This document shows positions 1-14,500 of a stretch of DNA of 64,000 bases, one piece after another. The number at the start of each line of letters is the position of its first letter. The first letter of the stretch is position 1. The stretch is taken from contig JAMPIT010000566.1 of assembly GCA_026261815.1 (NCBI GenBank), forward strand, positions 23,461,001 to 23,525,000. The letters run 5' to 3'. The stretch is from Monarcha castaneiventris obscurior. Its lineage: Eukaryota; Chordata; Aves; Passeriformes; Monarchidae. The translations under genes and the position numbers were made by a program. The notes below the pieces were generated by a model, which did no database searches, had not been told where the DNA came from, and worked only from the letters and a program-made list of their open reading frames with translations.

Positions 1-2312
1 GCAGACGTTTACTCCTCTCCTGTGCTCTTGCAATGATCTTGAAAATGATCTCATCTGTGCTCCTTCGACCTTGGACACTGATGGGCCTGATCCAAAAACC
101 TCAGTGGGATGATTCAGTAGGATTTCACTTTGACAAAGGCTCCTAGCAAGCATGTAACTTCCTTGGAAAGGCCCTGTAGTAATCCATAATTTTATCTGAG
201 TGAGGTTATCCCACAGGGCACCCTGGGCTAGTGGCCCATGCTGGGCAGGACCAAAAAGCAGAGCTGTTCCTGAGACTGGACCTCCCATACAGTACTTCTG
301 CTTGTGGATATTTAATTTATTTGCTTATGTTTTGGCATTGCTGCAAAAAACACCCTGGCCTTTGAAATATCAAGGTGTGTAGTGCACGAATGATAAATCA
401 ATAATCTAAGTTGAGGCTTGTCTGCAACTGCCTCCTGGCAATCTTTTAAATTAATTTCATTTAACATTTCTGTCATTGCTCTTTACAGAGTCCAGAAAAA
501 TACACGTGAACAGAGGAAGGTGCCTCCTTCAACAGCTTCACACGTCTGTGTGCTGGGAAAGCTTGCCATGAAAAGGCAAGTGCCAGCAGCAGATACCTGC
601 TTTCCTTGCATTTGACATCTCTTGGAAGCATTTTGTGGCTTCAAACCTAAGGCCTAGAAGACTGTCAAGAGAAAAATAACCCTCTGAGTGGGTTATTTAT
701 GAGACTCACACTCTGGGAGAAGGGCACAGAGGAACACAGGTCGAAATGACAAAGGCGTCAGGCTGTGTTTTCCTCGACTGACCCCCAGCTCTTCTGTCTC
801 TGGTCCACAAAGCCTCATGGAGCCCCTGCACCCCTGAAGGTCCAGTGGTGGTCCCTTCAGTGTGGCATGGGCAGCAGGAGGTACGTGTGTCTGTTGTGTA
901 CATGTGTCCTCCCAACCCCAGCAGGACTCCAGTCAGCACTGGTGCTCTCTGCATGCCCAGCCCTGCATCCCGTGCTGCTGTGGCACCAGCCCCACCTACC
1001 ACATCGCCTCCTGGGCTCCTGACAGCTGGTTTCAGTATCCATCCCAGCAGCAGGCACGCCCTGGAGGCATGCCACCAACCCAGCACCTCCCACCCTTTCC
1101 TAGCTGGCAGCAGTGGCAGCACTCGTGGGAAACATTGCTGCTCACCCACACAGCCAAGTGCACTTTAGGAATGACACTAATTGGAGTTTGTTATTTGTAA
1201 AAAACTGCTGCTCACTGCTTGGGACCTCAGAGGTTGCTGCCCCAAATCAAGAACGACCAGACACTGAGGGGAGTGGGTAACATAGCAATGAGGTAGGTTC
1301 CAACCCTGAATTGGCATGAATAAAACCAGGAACTTGCTGGATACCTCTTTCCTGGTGGATCAGTGCTCACAGCAATTAAGCACAGCACAGGTGAAGAAGG
1401 AGCAGGCATCCAAACCTAGCAAAAGAGGGTGTTTACTGACAGAAACAGGGCTCAGGTTCAGCAGATATATTCTGATTTTCAGTTTCTGTGGTTACTGACA
1501 AAGTTTCTTTGCATGATCACAGCAGCACAAGCACGCAAGTCTTTCCAGGAAGGGTTTCATGTGAAGAATTTTTGGCTCCCGTAAGAGAAAAGGCTGGTTG
1601 GATTCAAGATCCCCATGGATAGAAAGGTTTTTATATATGGGACTTCAAATCAAAATTACTGCTTTCCACTCCACTTTGCAGTTCAGTCTGGCAGGGATCT
1701 ACCAGATCTTGGGCTTTTCTAGCCATGGAAGAAAAACCTCAAGCACAAAGAGCATTCAAGTACAAGATAGTTTCCGAAAGTCTCCTACAGGAGGATGAGC
1801 CAAAGTGGAAAACTGCAATGTAGTCTTCAACTCAACAGCTCAACACTGTTTGGGCCACAGCTTTTAATTTGTCCCATCTTACTTGTTACTCCTGAAAATT
1901 AAAACAAAGCATTCTAGGAGAGTTTTAAAATAGCTCAAGTGTGACTCAGGTCCTGCAAAACTATGTAATTTTAAGCTTAGAGAAACTGTTTTATCCTTAA
2001 TTTGCCCTGCAATGTTCAAATCCACAAAATGAGGTGCTATTCACACCCCTCTTGATGGTGACTCACCATCCCTTAACCTCCCTGTGCTGGGACCAGAAGC
2101 AGATCCAGGTTTCCAAGGGTGGAGGCAGGGACCAGCATTTCATGTCTTCTGTGTCTGTGTGGAGGCCAAGGAGAAGTATGAAGGGAGCAATCTGCAGTTG
2201 CATCTCCATTTGAGGGATGCTGAGGGCAGTGAGGGGGCAGGCAGCTCACTCAGAGGGGCAGGAGTGGCAGCATGGCATGGATAAATTCCCCAGCCTTGTG
2301 CTACCCACTGAC

Positions 2313-2369
2313 ATTTTTTCAGCAATACTGGGCAGCCCTGCCCCAGCTGCCCAATATTGCTGAAAAAAT
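2313..2369. repeat. 24-bp inverted repeat with 9-nt loop
   Basis: The left arm 2,313-2,336 and right arm 2,346-2,369 pair along all 24 positions with a single mismatch, which is a G-U wobble in RNA. The loop is CCTGCCCCA. No pairing continues beyond the arms. Confidence 0.9.
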
Positions 2370-5300
2370 TGGACGTGCATGGCTGTTGAGACATGATTAC
2401 TTTGTCTCAGTAGCTTTACTTTTCATCTCTCCTTTTCTCAGCCCCTAGAAGGAATTGTGCTAATGTTTTTATTCACTTCCCTTTTTTGAGTGTAATTCTT
2501 TCTTTCCTGTTCCTCCTGGCCACAAACAAGCCCTCTCTTTGCTTCAGCAGTGTTCAGTGCTGGCTCTTTGCTACAGTTCAGCACAGTGCCACACAGACCC
2601 CGAGGGCCAGGTGCCAGCACCTGTTCTGCAGATGTGGGCCAGGTGTGTGGCTGGAGCACACCCTGCTGCGACTTCCCGATGCACTTCTGCTATAACCTCT
2701 CTGTCTCTGTGTAGAGTCTGTGTGGTGACACAAGGAGGCACCTTAATGCCCTGCCTAGTCCCCAGCCATTTGAACACTCTTCTTTCACTCATCTCCTGCC
2801 ACATGCCAGCTGTGGAGTTACAAGCATTGGTGCTGGCACTGAAGAAAGGGGGAAATCCCATATGGTCAGAGGTAAAGGAGCAGAGGGACAGCTGGTTTTG
2901 GTTCCATGTGGACCTAGCCCTGGCAGGTCAGCCCAGGTCAGGACAGAGCTACGGCCCTTGCAGTGCCCCAGATAACCACATGAGCTCCTTCCCCAGCACC
3001 CCACGCACATGGATGTCATGGGTGGCATGGTGGACACAGACACACCGAGTAAATCTGGCTGGACTCAGGGCTGCATGGACAACCTCTCTTCACAGCAGCC
3101 CACCAAAACCCTCAGCTGCCTTAGGCCAAGCCATTGCAGTCAGGGTTACTTTAAACTGGGACATCTTCAGACCTGTGAAGTCCCTGGGGGGAAGGTTGGA
3201 TAAAGTGTTTATTTCAGAAACAGAAAGATATTTAACGAACTATGACTCTTTTCCCTCCCAAGTGAGTATCACTGTTCAGAATAGCTGTGAGAAGGGGAGC
3301 TGTAAACATCTCCCAAGCTGCCTGGCACAAGTCAGGCACAGGAACATAGAGACAATCTCTGTGATGCTCTGGTTAGTAAACGTGGCTAATCATTCTCATA
3401 TTTTTCCTCCAGGCATGGACAGCTCAGAGATTGCCATAAAGACTCTGTTTTACAGTCTCCCTGAAGGGTAATTAGCAGCAATAAAAATATTTTTGAAATT
3501 GCTGGCTGGTTAATAGTGTGTGCAGCATAGGAGAGCTCTGAGTCCCAGCATCAGTTTATGATGAGGCATGAAATGCCTCCAAACCAGTTAGCAGTCCAAA
3601 ACAAAAGCCTGTGTTTTGCCTCTCCATTGTACAGCAGCAGCAGTCTGGGACATGCAGGGGAGGTGTTGTTTCAGGCAGGAAGCAACATAAAACCCAAATA
3701 TTTTTTTTAACCACTATCCAAGTAAAAGAAAAAGAAATCTCTCTTGTTGAAACTGAATTCAGAACTGTTCTCCTACGCAGGGACGGCTGGAGCCATCAGG
3801 AGGCATCATTTTGCATCTTCAGTTGCTTAAGGAGATTTGCAGTGAGAAGAAGCTCAATGTGATGGTGTTTTACTGATCAAGGTCGTGTCCTCTCCTGAAC
3901 CAATTAATTGCCTCTTTGTGTTCAAATTTCAAAGTGTTCCTGCTTGCCTTGCAGGTTCCTTCAATGTGCCAGGAGGGGAAGGCTTGAAAGGGGTGTGAGG
4001 TGCAGGATGTGCCATGGATTTACAGTTTGCAAAGCCTCCAGGCAACCTACAGCTCCACACCTGTGCTGCTCAGGGCTCACTGCCTCCAGCCCTTGGGGAC
4101 AGCACGTCCTTCCTTCCAAAGTGATCAAAAGAAAGGGCAAAAAACCCCTATAGAGTATGAACATGAGCTATGCAGTAACCAGGGACCTGAGGATGCCAGA
4201 AATGAACATGCAAGAGTCAAGAGACAGAGCAAGTGAACCCACCTGAGCTCCAGGTATGCCCTGATCATTGACCCTTCCAGTGATTTTAGGTCTTGCACCT
4301 GACAAGGAAGACAGCTCTGAAATTGCTTTCCACATTTTGCAGACTGCACGTTACCTCTGTCAGCCTGACATTGACTGTGGTATGCAAAGGTTGCAACTGA
4401 TGGTGAAATAGAATGAATAATTTCCCTATTTCGAAAGAGTTACACCATGATCCTTTCACTTTAATATTGTTTAAACTACCAAAGGTTTAAAAATAGGTAC
4501 ATTAGCAATTGTACATGAACAATATGTTAGTATTGGTTAATTGGGAGGTTGTAGGGTGGTCAGTCATACATTCTCTGGAATCCAAGTCCATATGAGGAAT
4601 CACTAGAACAATACAACAACAGTCTTCTTTTAATCACTTGGAACATCACAAAATGTTAGGTTTAAAGACCTTGTGCTCTGAATGCTTCTTTACTGCAATG
4701 TTTTTCTCATCTGTTAATATCATACATACATGAGAAAAAAAGTTTCAGAAGTAAGTTGCAAATTTTCTGAGATTAGAAAGTATTTGTCCATAAAATCATC
4801 ATCAAAATTATCCTCCTTTCACCAACAGGTATATAATTGTAAAACTGACTTCTGGGATGGCTGAGAAGGGCATTGTGACTCTTTTAATAATATAGTATGT
4901 ATAAAAGCACAGTCTTGAGGCCTTGCATTTGTCCTGTATGAATAAAATTTTCATTTAAATTCCTGACATTAGTGGCAGGAGCTAGTTTTAAAAAGGGTAT
5001 GCTTGGCTGGAGAGCAAAAGAGAGGAGGGAGAGGAGAGCTCTGACCATGCTCCTCTTTGAGTGTCCAAAGCTGCCTGGTGGCTTAGGGCTCAGAGTGTGT
5101 GCAAGAGCACTTGGGAAATCAAACAGATGTTTGATGAGGGATCAAAACATAATAAATGGAGGTGGGTCAAGAAGTGTTGCCAGAAAGATCTGAGAACACC
5201 CTGCTATCAAATACAAATGACCACCAAAGCTCTACAATGGCTGGTATGCTTATATGGCAAGAGAGTATTTTGTACTTGGCAGTGTCAGAGCTTGGAAGCT

Positions 5301-5441
5301 CTCAGATGGCAGCCTGTTTTTCCAAAGGCTTTTCTCATTGAGGGATGCAAGCCACTCTCATAAAGCTGCAGGCCAGCTCAAAGTGCTGGGAGCCAGATCC
5401 CACTCTAATTCCTTGTGATTGTAACATGAAAGAACAAAGAG

Positions 5442-5524
5442 CTATATCCTGCCATTGATACATTTTCAGGCCTTTTAATGGACCCAGCTTAGAGACCCAG
5501 ATATAGATCAATGGCAGGATATAG
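5442..5524. repeat. 18-bp perfect inverted repeat with 47-nt spacer
   Basis: The left arm 5,442-5,459 (CTATATCCTGCCATTGAT) is the exact reverse complement of 5,507-5,524. The spacer of 47 nt does not pair strongly. The origin is unknown. Confidence 0.9.
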
Positions 5525-8500
5525 TCATAATGACCAAAACTGAGCTAAAAGAATGGTGTCTTCCTATTTCAACTTTGTATGACATAGCACTTGCACATAA
5601 TGGAGACCAGATTTTTCTTTTAAACAGGTTGTCAAAGCATCTGTTGCGTCCCATTGAAGGAATGCATGAATAGCAAATTCCAAACCTAACACTTCAGTAA
5701 ATCTAGCAAATTTGTTACACTATACCATGCTGACAGCTCTCTGCAGATCTTTTCAGTTCAACTTTTGCAGGTAGAATATCTTGGCTGAGACCACAGCTGG
5801 AGTTGTTACCAATAAAATGAGCCACCTTAAAAGATGATGGGTGATGATGCTTCTCCACAGCATCACTCAGTACCGACTATGCCATGTCTCTCAGTTTATG
5901 CAGGACAACATTTGTGTGATGAAACTTTGTTTTAGAGCTAAACCTGCCTATCAAGTTGCTGAATGTTTAATCTTTACAGTGTATGCATTACTGCATGGAT
6001 CAAAAAAAATCCCCCCAAAACCAGCTACAGAGGTTTTGGCTGAACAATATTTTTACAAGCTAACTTATTCTTCTACTGGTGGTTATTAGTCCAAATAACT
6101 CATGACAGCCTAATTTCTCTTTAAACTTTTTCTCCCTCACAGTCAGAGGTAGCATTTCAAAATATTTGGAAGGGTGCTATTTGTTTTTCTTCCCAAAATC
6201 TCCACAAAGATGTTGTGGATAACCGCAAGAGTATCATCCACATTCCTTTATGGTAGTACACAGGGATATGATTTATTCAAACCCAGAGTACTTTAACCAC
6301 GCGCCAAGCCAAAGCGCACCGAGGCCCAGAATGGAGCCCTGGAGCATCCACCTAGACTGTCGATAAACCTGGCTGGAAAAAGCAATCTCTGTGCAGTCCA
6401 AGAGTAACAGGGTATCTGACAGTGCTGCTAAAAACCTAGGAGGCTAATGTGAACCAACCAGGCCATCTGGGGCTATTTAGCTGTTCTTGCTGTGTGATAA
6501 CATAACTTGGCGTGAAGGGCTGGAGCCTCCAGCAAAATCAGACATGACAAAATACTCTGAGCTGAGTCAGAAACAGTAATGATTATTTTTGCTGCATATA
6601 AGCAGAAGTCGCTGATTTTGCATGGCAGAGAGCAGTCTGACAGATAGGAGTGGCTGGTCAGTGGTGCCTTTTGACTACAAATCATCTTGAAAATGCTGAG
6701 AAATGGAGGGCTCCTTAGGCTTTCTTGCACTGTAAACATTTACAGTGTTGATTCGTGCTCCGGAAAATGAGGCCACATCTGCACCTAGAATGAGAGCAAG
6801 CTACTGAAGCAGCTGAGCTCAGGATGGATTCCCAGGAGAAGCTGGCAACGGTGAAGTCACCCTGAGATGAAATATGTAATAATGCAATTTTTCAGTAATT
6901 TCCCTTTATTGAGGCTAAATATAAATTAAGAGTCTTTCAGTATATGTCTTGGAGAGAAATAACTATTATTCCTGCTTGCTGGGATGAGACAAACTTGGTC
7001 CTGCTGTGACACAGAGGAATGGGGAGTGGGAGCCCAGCTTCCGTAGCTACAGATCAAGGGGTGCACATCTGGGGTGGGCTTTCCCCCACCAGCAGCATGG
7101 ATTAACAGGAATACCAGCAGCATCAGCAGGGATGGAACCATGGGGACCAGAGGCACAGCATAATGCAGTCTCAGTGCATGAGGTGAAAGTTCCTCTAAAC
7201 TGGGTCTGCTGTGATGGGCTGTGCCTGAGGGAGTAAAGATATCTGAGATTACACAATGAGGTAGCCTGAGGTAAAGCTGAACATGCTATTTACTGGGTGG
7301 CAAAAAGATAAGCGTTGGGAGCCTCAGAAGAAAGCAGAGTGGAGCTGAATCCTTGCACGTTCAGCTGTGCATAGCTGGCAGCTGCCGCCTGGGAGGAAAA
7401 GCAAACCTAAATTTCCCTTTAGGTACTGGTGCTCTAACACTTTGTGAATGCTCCCTGTAAACACTGCCCCAAAACCACTGTTGTTTACGGATGATTTTTG
7501 CAGTAGGGTTAAAAGTAGGTGAATTCAGGACAGTGACTACAGTGAAGAACTGCTACTCAGAAGAGGTATAGATCCCACCCCAGGCTCTCTGTAGTTTGCT
7601 TCTCACAACTTGTGAGCCTTCCAATGTCCCCTTCACCTGGGGCTAGGGGTGGTGTTCTGGTTTGGTAACATTTTTTACCCTTGATCTGTGAGACACAGAT
7701 GACCCACAGTGCACAACAATGATCCCTCAAGCCATTTTGGTTTTGGTGGGTTTTTTGCAGCTGACATCCTCATGTTGCAAAGTCTCCTGGCATGCACAGG
7801 CTGAATTGTGCAAAACTTTAAGCAGTGACCTCAGCTTTGTGACTTAGGATTACTTAGTGGTGCTGGAAGGGAAAATAAGAGTGTGTGATTCTGTGACTGC
7901 TGAGACAGATGTGCTTCTGTAGCCACAGTTTGCTTTTGAATTTAAGAGTTACTGAGATATTTAGCTAGCCTGGAAAGTAATAAGAGGGAAAGAAGTCCCA
8001 GAAAATACCCCAAGCTGGTTCTGGGAGCAGAAGAGTCAACAAAGTCTGTTTTCACATGTTTTTGGGTTTTTTTGTGACCTTTTGCATCCTACTGCTACAA
8101 CTCCAGGTACTGTCCCAGCCTCTGCACTTGCTTTTCTTTCACTTTGTTTTATCTTTATTTTATTTTTAATATTTTATTGGCTGTCCCATGTACAGACAAA
8201 TTCATAAATCATTATTAAAAAAAACCAAAACACTAGAAAGCCTGAGATGAGGGAAGACAACTAGAACTCTAAACCAGACAAAGGAATATTACTGTGTCTT
8301 TCCCAGTACTTCCAGCCTCTTCCCAGTTCCTTCCCGTGTCACCTGTAGCTGCTTGTGCAGCCCTGCCAGCGGTGCTGCCTGACACCATGCACAGCCTGGC
8401 AGCAGCAACATGGGCTGGTAAGGGTGGAGCTCTCTGGTGTCCCTTGCAAAAAAGCAGGATTTGGAGGATGGTTCTTGTCGGCTAGACTGCCCAGGGCCAT

Positions 8501-11500
8501 GTACCACAGCCAAGGATCACTGAAGAACTCATGTCACGTTTGTGCTGCTTGAGGCTCTCTGGGTCAGGCTCACGCTGCAGAGAGCTGAGAAGGGCAGTCC
8601 AGAATGCAGCTAAACACGAAGCTTTCAGGAAGTACAGGGCTCTAGCTGACCCCTCTGCCCTTTTTTCTTGAGTAGAATAGCTATGAAGATACCAAAGTGA
8701 GAAGCTAAAGCCAGAAGATCCTGTTGGGGTAGGGGGGTGGCCTGGGGGAGGAGGAAGAGGTATTGGTGCTTACAGAGTTTTTAAGAGAGCATGGGAACCT
8801 TCCTATCTGAGAGCAGAGGTGAAAGCTAAACAAGATTTGCCATTGAAGTCTGAAAGTTTCACCATGTGTTTTATTTGTGTACATGTCTTTTTCTTCAAAT
8901 GGAATTTGGACTGTGTTTTGCACTGAGTGATTTCCAGAAAATCTTGTTCTTCATCCTCATGGAATTTTTAAGGAGATACTTGCCCAGGCTGTCCACATGA
9001 GTGTGTCTTGTAATGTTGATCCCTCAGAGAACAATCATGGATGAAACGGCAAAAAATGTTGTGCAACACTGTTTTTCTGAATTAGGAGCTTGGAAATAAC
9101 AAATATACTGGAATTTGGTTTCAGTCCATTCCCTTCTTTCTTTGACCTCCTATCAAAAAGAAATAATGTATTCTTCTTCTGGAATAGGAGCTATGTCAGC
9201 CAGTATATTGGCACATCTGTAAAATGCACAGGCTTACTTCAAAACAACATTTTGTTTTGGAAAGGAAATTGCACGGAATTTTTCTGAAGTCATTGGCCAA
9301 CCATGCAATGACAGGATGGGAGTTTGTCCTGCTTTTTGACAGATCACTGTAGTTCTCAGTTGACTGAAGCCCTTTCAGCATGCTCCCCTTTGATATCTCC
9401 GGGGTTACAGCATCCCTATGCCTCTGCTCCAGCAAAGCCAGCCCGCTATCCCGGCTCCCAGAGAACTTCTTTTCACAGCCTCCTTGACCACTGAGAGCCC
9501 TCTATGTTCACCAGCCCCTCGCCCTCACAGTGCTCATGCAAGGACTGTGCTGTCCCCAGCCCTGGGACCCTTCAGGGAACCAATCTTCATCCCACCCACC
9601 TCTTCCCACATCTGACAGATCTGCTGCTGCCACTGTGAGCTCCAGAGCCTGTGTGGCCCACGGCCATAGACAGACACTCTGTGGGCAGGAGAAGCTGCCC
9701 CACCTGCCTCCACCTCAGCTGCATCCTTTGGCTGCAGCTCCTGCAGTCTTCTCCTCACCTCCAGGTTTGCTGAGAGCAGAGGGGAAGACAAGGAAAAGGG
9801 GGTACGGCCAGAGTCTTCCTTTGGCTGCTGCACCTTCTCCTAGCAGGCATTTTATGGCTCCTGCTCCCATATGAGCCTCCATTGCTGCACCTGGTAGCAC
9901 TGGTGAAGTCAACAACAATTCCCAGCTTGGATAGCTTGACAACCTCAGCATCACCTCAGGCACCCTCCACCACAGCCACACACACACCAGTCCCCCCAGA
10001 TCTGCTTAAAACCTCTCCTGCTCTGTGTTCACCTTTTCCTACAGGCTGCACAACATTTTGGAGCTACACTTCCTCCTCATTCGCCCCTTGCCTCAGAGGA
10101 AGCTTGCTCTCCCAAGTCAAACAGCAGGATGAAATAGATTGCTGGAATGTTGAGACCATCACAGGGGGATTCCTTGCTTGTCTGCTCGTCAGCAGTTGCT
10201 GCCGAGGTTTTTCAGGATTGGCTATTGAGACAGAGGAGGCATGGAAAGGTGAGAGGATTATGTCTGCAGAATTGATCATGGTATTTGGCCTGCTGATTTT
10301 ATTACTGTAGTCCTAAAGACCTGCAGGACTCTGTACTGGGGTTTTTAAAAGCTCATAGAGGCCATATTTATCCTATAGATTTTTTTCCAATTCTCAGTTT
10401 GCTTTTGAAATATCATCAAAAAACATATAATTTAATCGTTTGCGAAGTCTCCCCATCCTCTCATTTAAAACATACTTTCCAAACACTGCAGTCTGCTTCT
10501 TAGTGATTGAACTGGGAAAATGTTTGTGTTGCCAGTATTTACTTTTCTCTGTTGAATAGTGCAATAGAAATTGTGCCTGCATAAGGCAAGAATTTAACAT
10601 AATTCTGAACGGACAACCTAAATATACAGCAAACGTGATCACAGACTCCTGGGTTCTCAGGGAAGGTAATTTCATTAGCAGCCTGATCACTGAACAGGCA
10701 AAACCTGCCTACAGTTAGTTACAGGGCTATTTTGAAAACTCTGACTGCTTCCTGAGAATACTGTGTGTTCACAGAAGAAAATGGAGGTGAAATAACTGAG
10801 AGAAGAAGCACAAGCTACCTTTATGCACAATTCATCCATGATAATCAGCCTCTTGATTTACCCAGCATATAGGAGCTGATGTAACTGCCCTGAAATCCAC
10901 TATGGGTGTAATTGAAACCTGCTGCAAAACTGGGCTTTTCTTACCAAATGCTTACTCACTGTAACTGTAAAGTTTCAAAATTTTAGCAGTGTATTCTATT
11001 GCTTGTCCTGTATAGTAAATAGAATGCTGTAAAACTGGCTTTCTCCTCAGGTTTGTTGGTTTTGCAATGATTCCAATAACTACCACATCACTCAACATCT
11101 CTTAATATCCTTGCACAGACATGAAAATTCATGATAAACTGATGGATTTTGAGAAAAAGTACAGCAGCAGTTACTCACAGATGTGTCTTTCCATGTTCAG
11201 TCACATGCTTTTTTATTATTATCATCTAAATGCTTTTTCAAAGCTATATATTCCCAGAGAAACATACATTCTTTTCAACTTGGAACCATGCAAGTGTAGC
11301 AATTCACCTAACAGGAATATATAGGTCATGGTATTACGTGACTTAACTCTGTTTCAATGACTTAGGCTCTTTTTCAAGTACTTCATCACCAATAGCTGCT
11401 ATTGAAGGAGCCAAAATGAATACAAATTGGAAGAACATAAGAAATGGTCTTTTTCATTATGTAAATATGTATTTTAGGCTCATTTTAAAAAATATTTCCA

Positions 11501-14500
11501 TTTATTTTTCAGAAGGAAAATGTTACTTTTACTGAACTTTTGTTAACTGAAATGAATGGGCTGTATTCACTTGCTACCAAAGGCAGTATTTAGAACTGCC
11601 ATTTGTCCCGTTAAAATCAGAACTAGGCTTGAAGTGACCTGCAGGGTGGAGCACTAAAACTGCAGATGAGTCTTCAGGAGATGCTAAAGACACAAACGTC
11701 TCTCAGCAATGTACCAAACCTTGCTGTTTCCCCCAATGACAATGAAAATTGTCCAAACAGTACGGAATTCCTGAACTGCTTCATAAATTAGCCTATGTAT
11801 AAAAGCAGATATGAATTTTTTATTCTTCCTTTGTAGGAAGGAAGGTTTGTCTCCTCTTCATATCATTGACATTTCAGGTTGTTTTTTTAAATATGCCACA
11901 GTCACAGAGACAAAACACAAACAACCTACAAAACTCCCAGATTTTAACCAGACAAGAATGTGTAAATATAAACAGGGCTGATGAAAAATTCAATCAGTTC
12001 CATTTTTAATTGCAGGGAGCCAAAAGGTCCTTCGACTCAAAATAGGCTGCGTAAGCTTGAATGCCACACATGAAATTAACTCTGAGCATGCTGCTATTGC
12101 TTGTGGTAGGAAGACCTTTATTTGATGTCTGAACTTTGTTCAGTGGATATGTTTCCTTGTTTGGCCTAGTCTTTCCACTTTAAGATGTTTCTGTGCTACA
12201 GTGCTCTTCAAGTACCAGAGAATAAGGTAAAAGGAAAAATGTGTGGATGTAAACACACTTGAAGTCTTTCAAACTACTTGACATCCCTTAGGCTTTTTTA
12301 TTTTCCTCACTGCAGACCTTTTGATTCCAATCTCAGTCCTCTGTACACTTCCCACAGATGAAGAAACAAAGCAAAGACTGACCCAGTTTCGGCTTTCTGC
12401 TACCGCTGCCTGTGTCACTGTTAGGGCAATGGGTGAAAGCAGTCAAACTGCTGGGCACAGCAGTGCTAGTTGAGTGGGCCCAGGTGGCCTGGTCCTGAGA
12501 TTTCCTGCAGCTATTACAGCTGGATCCATAAAATAACCTAATTGAAGTTGACTGTGCAGTGTCCAAATACATTTAAAGCAGAGTATACTCCATGCCCCTC
12601 TCCCAGCTTCCCATGAGCTCTGTACTGATGTTACAAACTGAAGTGACACTGTACCTGGCAGGTGGAGCATGGTGTGTGGGCATGAGCTGTTTCTGTGTGG
12701 GAGCAACTGCTCCATCTCCACAGAAATGGTGAATAGCTTCTCTGTTGGCTTGTTTGACTTAGTTCTATCTCTGTTCTGCTCACGTCCACAGAACTGCTGG
12801 TGTTCACAAGACTCAGTTTTAGATGGTACATGGACATGCCCACAAGCACTCTAGGAAAAATGTCCACGTACCATTTATCCTACTTTGTCCTATTCAGATG
12901 AGTCCCACCACAGTCTATTGCTAACCTCTAGCAATTCCTGTGAGGTTTGGAGCCTTTTACACTGCAGGGGCTTATTCTAGCTTAATTTCTGGGAATTGGT
13001 TAAAGAAAGAGAACCAGAGACTGCTTAGACTAGGCTTTTATGCCACTGAGTCATTTTTTTTTAACGAGTTTTAAGAAATTTAGGATTAGAGGTACTTTCT
13101 GCTGATTTCACCATACTCACACTATCTCATTTCATTCTTATGAAATAAGAATACTTGTTGCAGGTTCAAATTCCATTAGACTGTGTCTAGATTCAAGATT
13201 TTCCTGGTTTCTTTCTTTTTAATTTTTAGTTTTGAGTATTATCTGGAGGAAAATATACAAGACTTGACTGAAAGGCTTACTTTTGCAAAGGCATTGATCT
13301 TCTCAATTTTTGTTTAGGATCTGGATCCTACTCATGAATCTAGATGTACAGCTCCACACCACAAAAGAACATAAGTATCCTGCCTCAAATCAAGATGTAC
13401 AAATTACTTTCTACATGCCTGAAGTAATGCACATCTGATAGCTTGTCTGGACTGGATCTAGTACAGAAAGCCCCATAAGATATTGTTCCTCACATCTGTG
13501 TGACAATTTAATGAAATTCAAAGCACCAGCTTCTGACAGAGACTCAGTGTTGATTGATATCATTCTGAATCAAGACTTTCAGCATCATGAATTTAAGCCG
13601 TGGCTCTCAAGTGGCCATGTATATATGCTAAATACGTATATTGCCTATGGTGTTCCCCATGACTTACATGTAGGCTACCAAGATGCAGTCTTCAATATGT
13701 TACTTCTTTTGTTTCTGCATATATAGATGCTTACACACACTTCTCTTGCTGATTCTCAGCTCCAACTGAACTAAACTCAAGAAGCCACAGGTAATTTTGA
13801 ATGACATCCAAGGATTGCTGGCAGGGAATGAGACAACTCTACAACTCTGTTCAGCCTGGAGGTTACTTGGGACCTTCTGCAGAACATGTTTTTGCCATCA
13901 ACACTTCTTTTTTGTACATAAGGGTTAGCAAACACATTGTTTGCTACTGTGCCAGTGAATGTCCTAGTTTATGAGTCAGGGCATGCTGTTGAAAGAGGCG
14001 GTGTCTCACCCTGCACAATTTAACTGAAAAGGTACAGGCAGGAGCTGGATTTTAACACATCAAAGTACATTTTAATGTGCAAAAAAGGATCCAGTGTCCT
14101 GCAGATTGTCAGTGAGGAAATGATGTCCCTGTTCATGGTTTGCCCTCCAGGCAATGAGAGGGGAGGCAGGGTGCTGACACAGCCTTACCTGAGCCAGACC
14201 TGAAGGTCGGCAGAGCTGTCATTGCTCCCTCACACAGAGATTTCACAACCCAGAACTTGTTCTGGACATTCAGCCAAAGTTCTGCTCCTCATCTTCCAGG
14301 TATGGAGACAATGGGGTGCTACCACACAAAACCCCTGTCTCAGCCACACAAACATATTCTAGTCTTTCATCATAGAAAATCCCTTTGGTCCTTTATATGT
14401 TATCTTGGCAGCATAAAAATTTATCTTAACAAACAGCTCTGTACCAAAGACTGGTTTATAGTCGTAATTAGCAACATTTACTGCACCATATACTCTATCT

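Noticed and set aside
6728..6747. Palindrome CACTGTAAA-CA-TTTACAGTG
   Set aside because: Nine-base arms are expected occasionally in 64 kb, and nothing nearby suggests a function.
9530..10310. Overlapping open frames on both strands
   Set aside because: The region is C-rich and open in several frames at once. The peptides are Pro/Ser/Ala-rich with no family motif.
13134..13152. AT-rich palindrome ATTCTTAT-GAA-ATAAGAAT
   Set aside because: Low-complexity AT sequence, common by chance.
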